Assembly (NCBI GenBank): GCA_963700195.1
Contig: CAVOWQ010000009.1
Coordinates: forward strand, 62,001 to 126,000
Length of the DNA: 64,000 nucleotides
Source of the DNA: AP-15 sp963700195
Lineage (GTDB): Bacteria > Pseudomonadota > Alphaproteobacteria > ATCC43930 > CGMCC-115725
Direction: 5' to 3'
The notes under the pieces were generated by a model. That model did no database searches. It was given only the letters and a program-made list of their open reading frames with translations, and was not told the origin of the DNA. Shown in pieces: positions 60,733-64,000 of this stretch (its first letter is position 1; each line of letters begins with the position of its first letter). The position numbers and the translations under genes were made by a program.

Positions 60733-62344
60733 GGCGTCGGTGTTGCGGATCCGGCCCGGCTCCCGGGTCGAGACCCCTCTCTGCCGCCTGGCCCATCGAT
60801 TCGCCGTCTTTTCCGGCTGGCGCCGTTACGGGCTCGCCTTTCTGCTCGGTCTTTGCGCCACGGCGGCATTGCCGCCGGTCGATCTGACGCCGCTGCTGTT
60901 GGTGGCCTTTACCGGCCTCTTGTGGCTTGACGACGGAGGCACCGGCCCGTGGGCGTCCTTTCGCCTGGGTTATGCCTTTGGTTTCGGTTTCTTCATCAGC
61001 GGCCTCTATTGGATCGCTGCCGCGCTGTTTGTCGATATCGCCAGCTTCTGGTGGCTGGTGCCGATCGCCGCCGCCGGACTCCCGGCAGCGTTCGCGCTCT
61101 ATGTCGGAGCGGCGATGCTGGCCACCAATCTTGCCGCCAGGCATTTGCGTTTGCCGGGCACGGCTCGCATATTCGCCTTTGCAGTTGCGTGGACGATAGC
61201 CGAATGGGTGCGCGGGCACGCGTTCACCGGACTTCCCTGGAATCTGATCGGCTATGCCTGGTCGGGCGGATTTCCCGGGGCGCTCCTGATGCTGCAGAGC
61301 GTCGCAGCGATCGGCATTTACGGGTTGAGCTTCCTGACGGTACTCGCCGCCTCGCTGCCCGCGCTTCTCGGAACAACCTCGCTGAACCCGCTTTCGCCGG
61401 GCCGGCGCCTCGCCCCGGCGATTGCAGCGGGCCTCTTGATCTTTGTACCGAGCCTGCTGGGGGCGCTCCGCCTGGCGGCCACACCGACGGTTGAAACCGG
61501 GTATTTTCTGCGCATCGTCCAGCCGTCGATCCCGCAGACGATGAAGTGGGAGCCGGCCGCCGCGCGACGTAATTTCCGCCTCCTCCTCGACCTCAGCAGC
61601 GCCCCGGAGACGCGCAAGCTCGCTGCGGTGGTGTGGCCGGAGGCGGCTACCCCGTTTCTGCTCGGACGCGATGCTTATCATCGCCGCGAGATCGCCGCCG
61701 TCGCCGCAGGTCGCGGCTATGTCATTACCGGCGCGGTGCGGACAAACCCTCCGCCGAGCCCGGTCGCGCAGGTCTGGAACAGCATTGAGGCGGTAGACGG
61801 CAATGGCGAGATCGTTGCCCGATACGACAAAGCACATCTGGTTCCGTTCGGCGAGTACATGCCGCTCCGCGAGATCCTACCTTTGCAAAAGATAACGCCC
61901 GGAAGCCTCGACTACACCGCCGGCCCTGGGCCAAGAACGATCGATCTGCCGGGGCTTCCCCCCCTTGCCCCGCTGATCTGTTACGAGGTCATATTTCCAG
62001 GCGCAATCGTCGACGAACACGATCGTCCCGCGTGGATGCTGAATGTCACGAACGACGGCTGGTACGGACGTACCTCAGGCCCCTATCAGCATTTCGCGAT
62101 CGCCCGGACCCGCGCGGTGGAAGAAGGATTGCCGCTGGTGAGGGTTGCGAACAACGGCGTCAGCGGGATCATCGACGAAGCGGGCCGGGTCGTCGCGCGG
62201 ATCGACTTGGATACCGTCGGCTACGCCGATCTCCCGCTCCCTGCGAACACGTCGGCGGCAACGCTCTACGCCCGCGGCGGCGATTGGATATTACTCGCCC
62301 TCCTGTGCCTCGGCCTTCTTCCGGTCGCATTTCGGATGCGTTGA
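60725..62344 (+). CDS. lnt: Apolipoprotein N-acyltransferase
   Basis: Lnt adds the third acyl chain to the N-terminal cysteine of lipoproteins such as Pal. The 539-aa product has about seven helices and a periplasmic nitrilase domain with VWPEAATPFLL (catalytic Glu), YDKAHLVPFGEYMPL (catalytic Lys) and LAPLICYEVIFPG (catalytic Cys), then NVTNDGWYGRTSGPYQHFAIARTRAVE. All three triad residues are visible. The GTG start overlaps the end of corC. Confidence 0.95.
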   Translation: MSEASVLRIRPGSRVETPLCRLAHRFAVFSGWRRYGLAFLLGLCATAALPPVDLTPLLLVAFTGLLWLDDGGTGPWASFRLGYAFGFGFFISGLYWIAAALFVDIASFWWLVPIAAAGLPAAFALYVGAAMLATNLAARHLRLPGTARIFAFAVAWTIAEWVRGHAFTGLPWNLIGYAWSGGFPGALLMLQSVAAIGIYGLSFLTVLAASLPALLGTTSLNPLSPGRRLAPAIAAGLLIFVPSLLGALRLAATPTVETGYFLRIVQPSIPQTMKWEPAAARRNFRLLLDLSSAPETRKLAAVVWPEAATPFLLGRDAYHRREIAAVAAGRGYVITGAVRTNPPPSPVAQVWNSIEAVDGNGEIVARYDKAHLVPFGEYMPLREILPLQKITPGSLDYTAGPGPRTIDLPGLPPLAPLICYEVIFPGAIVDEHDRPAWMLNVTNDGWYGRTSGPYQHFAIARTRAVEEGLPLVRVANNGVSGIIDEAGRVVARIDLDTVGYADLPLPANTSAATLYARGGDWILLALLCLGLLPVAFRMR

Positions 62345-62454
62345 CGACCTCCCGAATGCGCAACTCTTAGTCACCTGTTAACACTTCTTGTTGACCGCCA
62401 TCGATCTGGTGCCTTATCAAATCACTTCCGCTGTTTTGCGCTAGTGCTCCATCG

Positions 62455-62916
62455 ATGGCGATGCAACCACAAGCCCGGCGCCCGGGTCGCCGGAAGGGCG
62501 ACAAGCCGAACCCGATCGACATCCATGTCGGCTCCCGCGTGCGGCTCCGCCGGAACATGCTCGGCCTCAGCCAGGAAAAACTTGGAGAAGCGATCGGACT
62601 GACCTTTCAACAGGTCCAGAAATATGAGCGAGGCGCCAACCGGATCGGCGCCAGCCGATTGCATGATCTCAGCCGCGTGCTGGACGTTCCGGTCTCCTTT
62701 TTCTTCGACGACATGGACCCGGTGCGCGCGCCGGCGATCCCGGCAGGGTTTGCCGAGCCGGCGGCAGAAGCATTCGACTCCGATCCGCTGCGCCGGCGTG
62801 AGACAGTCGAGCTGGTCGGCGCCTACTACCGGATCGACGACCCGGCCCTGCGCCGCCGCCTGTTCGATCTGGCAAGGGCTCTGGCCGGCGGCGGCGAACG
62901 AGCTTCGGGAAATTAA
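62455..62916 (+). CDS. XRE-family helix-turn-helix regulator
   Basis: The 153-aa product has a basic N-terminus, then a Cro/CI-type HTH (VGSRVRLRRNMLGLSQEKLGEAIGLTFQQVQKYERGANRIGASRL) and a short Pro/Ala/Glu-rich C-terminal region with DPLRRRETVELVGAYYRI. Proteins of this kind lie between lnt and metK in many Alphaproteobacteria. The target is unknown; a link to methionine or SAM supply is only suggested by position. Confidence 0.9.
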   Translation: MAMQPQARRPGRRKGDKPNPIDIHVGSRVRLRRNMLGLSQEKLGEAIGLTFQQVQKYERGANRIGASRLHDLSRVLDVPVSFFFDDMDPVRAPAIPAGFAEPAAEAFDSDPLRRRETVELVGAYYRIDDPALRRRLFDLARALAGGGERASGN

Positions 62917-63036
62917 CGCTGCTGTCCGGCCCGGCGGGCCGCGCAGAAAATCGAGCTTGACCCTCGACAAGCAAGATTGCATCAACGCCAAGGTGTTACC
63001 CTCAAATTTTTGACGCTTTCGGGAAGGGCAAGTCCT

Positions 63037-64000
63037 TTGGCCAACCGCGATTACGTGTTCACGAGCGAATCTGTGTCGGAAGGGCATCCCGACAAAATTT
63101 GCGACCGCATATCCGACGCGATCGTCGACACCTTTTTGGCGGCCGAGCCGGAGGCTCGCTGCGGCGTCGAGACACTGGTCACGACCAATCGCGTGGTGCT
63201 CGCCGGCGAAGTCCGCGGTCCGGCCTCGATCACGGATGAAAAGCTGATCGAGGTGGCGCGGGACGCAATCCGCGAGATCGGCTACGAGCAGGAGAACTTT
63301 CATTGGCGATCGGCGGCGATCAAATGTCTGATCCACGGCCAGTCGTCGGACATCGCGCAGGGCGTCGACGCGTCGGGCAACAAAGATGAAGGCGCCGGCG
63401 ATCAAGGCATGATGTTCGGCTACGCCTGCCGCGAGACGCCGGAATTTATGCCTGCGCCGATCTTTTACGCGCATGCCATCCTGCGCTGCCTGTCCGAGGC
63501 CCGGCACAGCGCGAAGACGCCGCTGTTGGGTCCCGACGCAAAAAGCCAGGTGACCCTGCAATATGTCGACGGCAAGCCCGTACGGGCGGCGAAGGTCGTC
63601 GTGTCGATCCAACATTCCGACCGGATCGACACGGACGAAGTGCGCGAGATCGTGCGGCCATACGTCATCGCTACCCTGCCCGAAGGCTGGATGTGTGAGG
63701 AAGAGCATTTTCTGGTCAATCCGACCGGCCGGTTTGTGATCGGCGGCCCCGATGGAGATGCCGGGGTCACCGGCCGTAAGATCATCGTCGACACTTATGG
63801 CGGCGCCGCACCGCACGGCGGCGGCGCATTCTCCGGCAAGGACCCGACCAAGGTCGACCGCTCGGCCGCGTATGCCGCTCGCTATCTCGCCAAGAACGTC
63901 GTCGCCGCCGGGCTTGCCGAGCGCTGCACGATCCAGATCGCCTATGCAATCGGCGTCGCCAAACCGCTGTCGTTCTATGTCGATACCGCGGGAACCGCGG
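63037..64000 (+). CDS. metK: S-adenosylmethionine synthetase (5' part; runs off the window)
   Basis: MetK makes SAM from methionine and ATP. At least 321 residues are present, starting from a TTG (MANRDYVFTSESVSEGHPDKICDRISDAIVD). The family signatures GAGDQGMMFGYA and GGGAFSGKDPTKVDRSAAYAAR are both visible, as are the DTYGG and HGGG phosphate-loop residues. AAGGGCAAG lies upstream of the TTG. No in-frame ATG sits nearby, so the TTG start is likely. Confidence 0.96.
   Translation, partial: MANRDYVFTSESVSEGHPDKICDRISDAIVDTFLAAEPEARCGVETLVTTNRVVLAGEVRGPASITDEKLIEVARDAIREIGYEQENFHWRSAAIKCLIHGQSSDIAQGVDASGNKDEGAGDQGMMFGYACRETPEFMPAPIFYAHAILRCLSEARHSAKTPLLGPDAKSQVTLQYVDGKPVRAAKVVVSIQHSDRIDTDEVREIVRPYVIATLPEGWMCEEEHFLVNPTGRFVIGGPDGDAGVTGRKIIVDTYGGAAPHGGGAFSGKDPTKVDRSAAYAARYLAKNVVAAGLAERCTIQIAYAIGVAKPLSFYVDTAGTA

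Noticed and set aside
62391..62419. TTGACC-N17-TTATCA before the HTH gene
   Set aside because: The -35 is good but the -10 matches the consensus poorly, so I did not list it as a promoter.
62917..63036. Possible SAM-responsive riboswitch before metK
   Set aside because: I looked for the conserved cores of SAM-II and SAM/SAH types and did not find them. The region is short and partly GC-repetitive. A covariance-model search would decide.

Overview
The window is a gene-dense, GC-rich chromosomal segment from an alphaproteobacterium. Three things point there: the ruvCAB-tolQRAB-pal block, the order nfuA-tsaB-rimI-mucR-fur-olsBA-miaB-phoH-ybeY-corC-lnt-HTH-metK, and the neighbours nth-DUF2244 and TSUP-TIGR02186. 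A Rhodospirillales-like or related environmental lineage is my best guess. It cannot be fixed without a tree. I see no rRNA, tRNA, CRISPR array, phage or transposase.

Layout. 1-6.8 kb (minus strand): yebC, ruvCAB, tolQRAB and the start of pal. 7-19.6 kb: accessory metabolism with a LLM-family oxidoreductase, a MetX-like hydrolase, purM, a TauD dioxygenase, an aldo/keto reductase, two tandem FMN-dependent alpha-hydroxy-acid dehydrogenases plus the remnant of a third, a secreted beta-propeller, two GNAT acetyltransferases and a threonine synthase. 19.7-22.3 kb: a small acidic protein, folD, and two tandem secreted paralogues of unknown function. 22.4-31.0 kb (minus): a compact carbon operon tkt, tal-pgi fusion, zwf, rpe, pgl, rpiA. 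31.3-40.9 kb: an orphan RskA-type anti-sigma protein with a 56-residue partner, a CNNM/CBS membrane protein, rpsD, typA, an adenosine kinase-like gene, glgX, an EI24 protein and a bactofilin. 41.3-42.5 kb is a scrap yard: a toxin-antitoxin pair with a broken toxin, an AsnRS fragment, palindromic repeats, and the truncated start of a pyruvate-dehydrogenase-type E1 alpha gene that runs into mgtC. 42.5-47.1 kb: mgtC, nth, DUF2244, dapB and a cobalt-type nitrile hydratase operon. 47.2-64 kb (plus): murJ, trpS, TSUP, TIGR02186, usp, then a long housekeeping block to metK.

The genes fall into recognisable units: Holliday-junction processing and envelope integrity (ruv/tol), the pentose phosphate pathway coupled to hexose-phosphate isomerisation, ornithine-lipid synthesis beside envelope and tRNA-modification genes, and nitrile hydration.

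A caution applies throughout. At least fifteen otherwise well-conserved genes (ruvA, yebC, folD, zwf, tkt, dapB, phoH, glgX, nth and others) change reading frame internally, and the conserved protein resumes in another frame. Some pairs compensate each other. So many single-base shifts in housekeeping genes suggest indel errors in the source sequence rather than gene decay. I annotate these as single genes spanning all frames and give approximate shift positions. The remnants near 15.9 kb, 41.8 kb and 42.3 kb are different: they are internally deleted or truncated and look truly degenerate.
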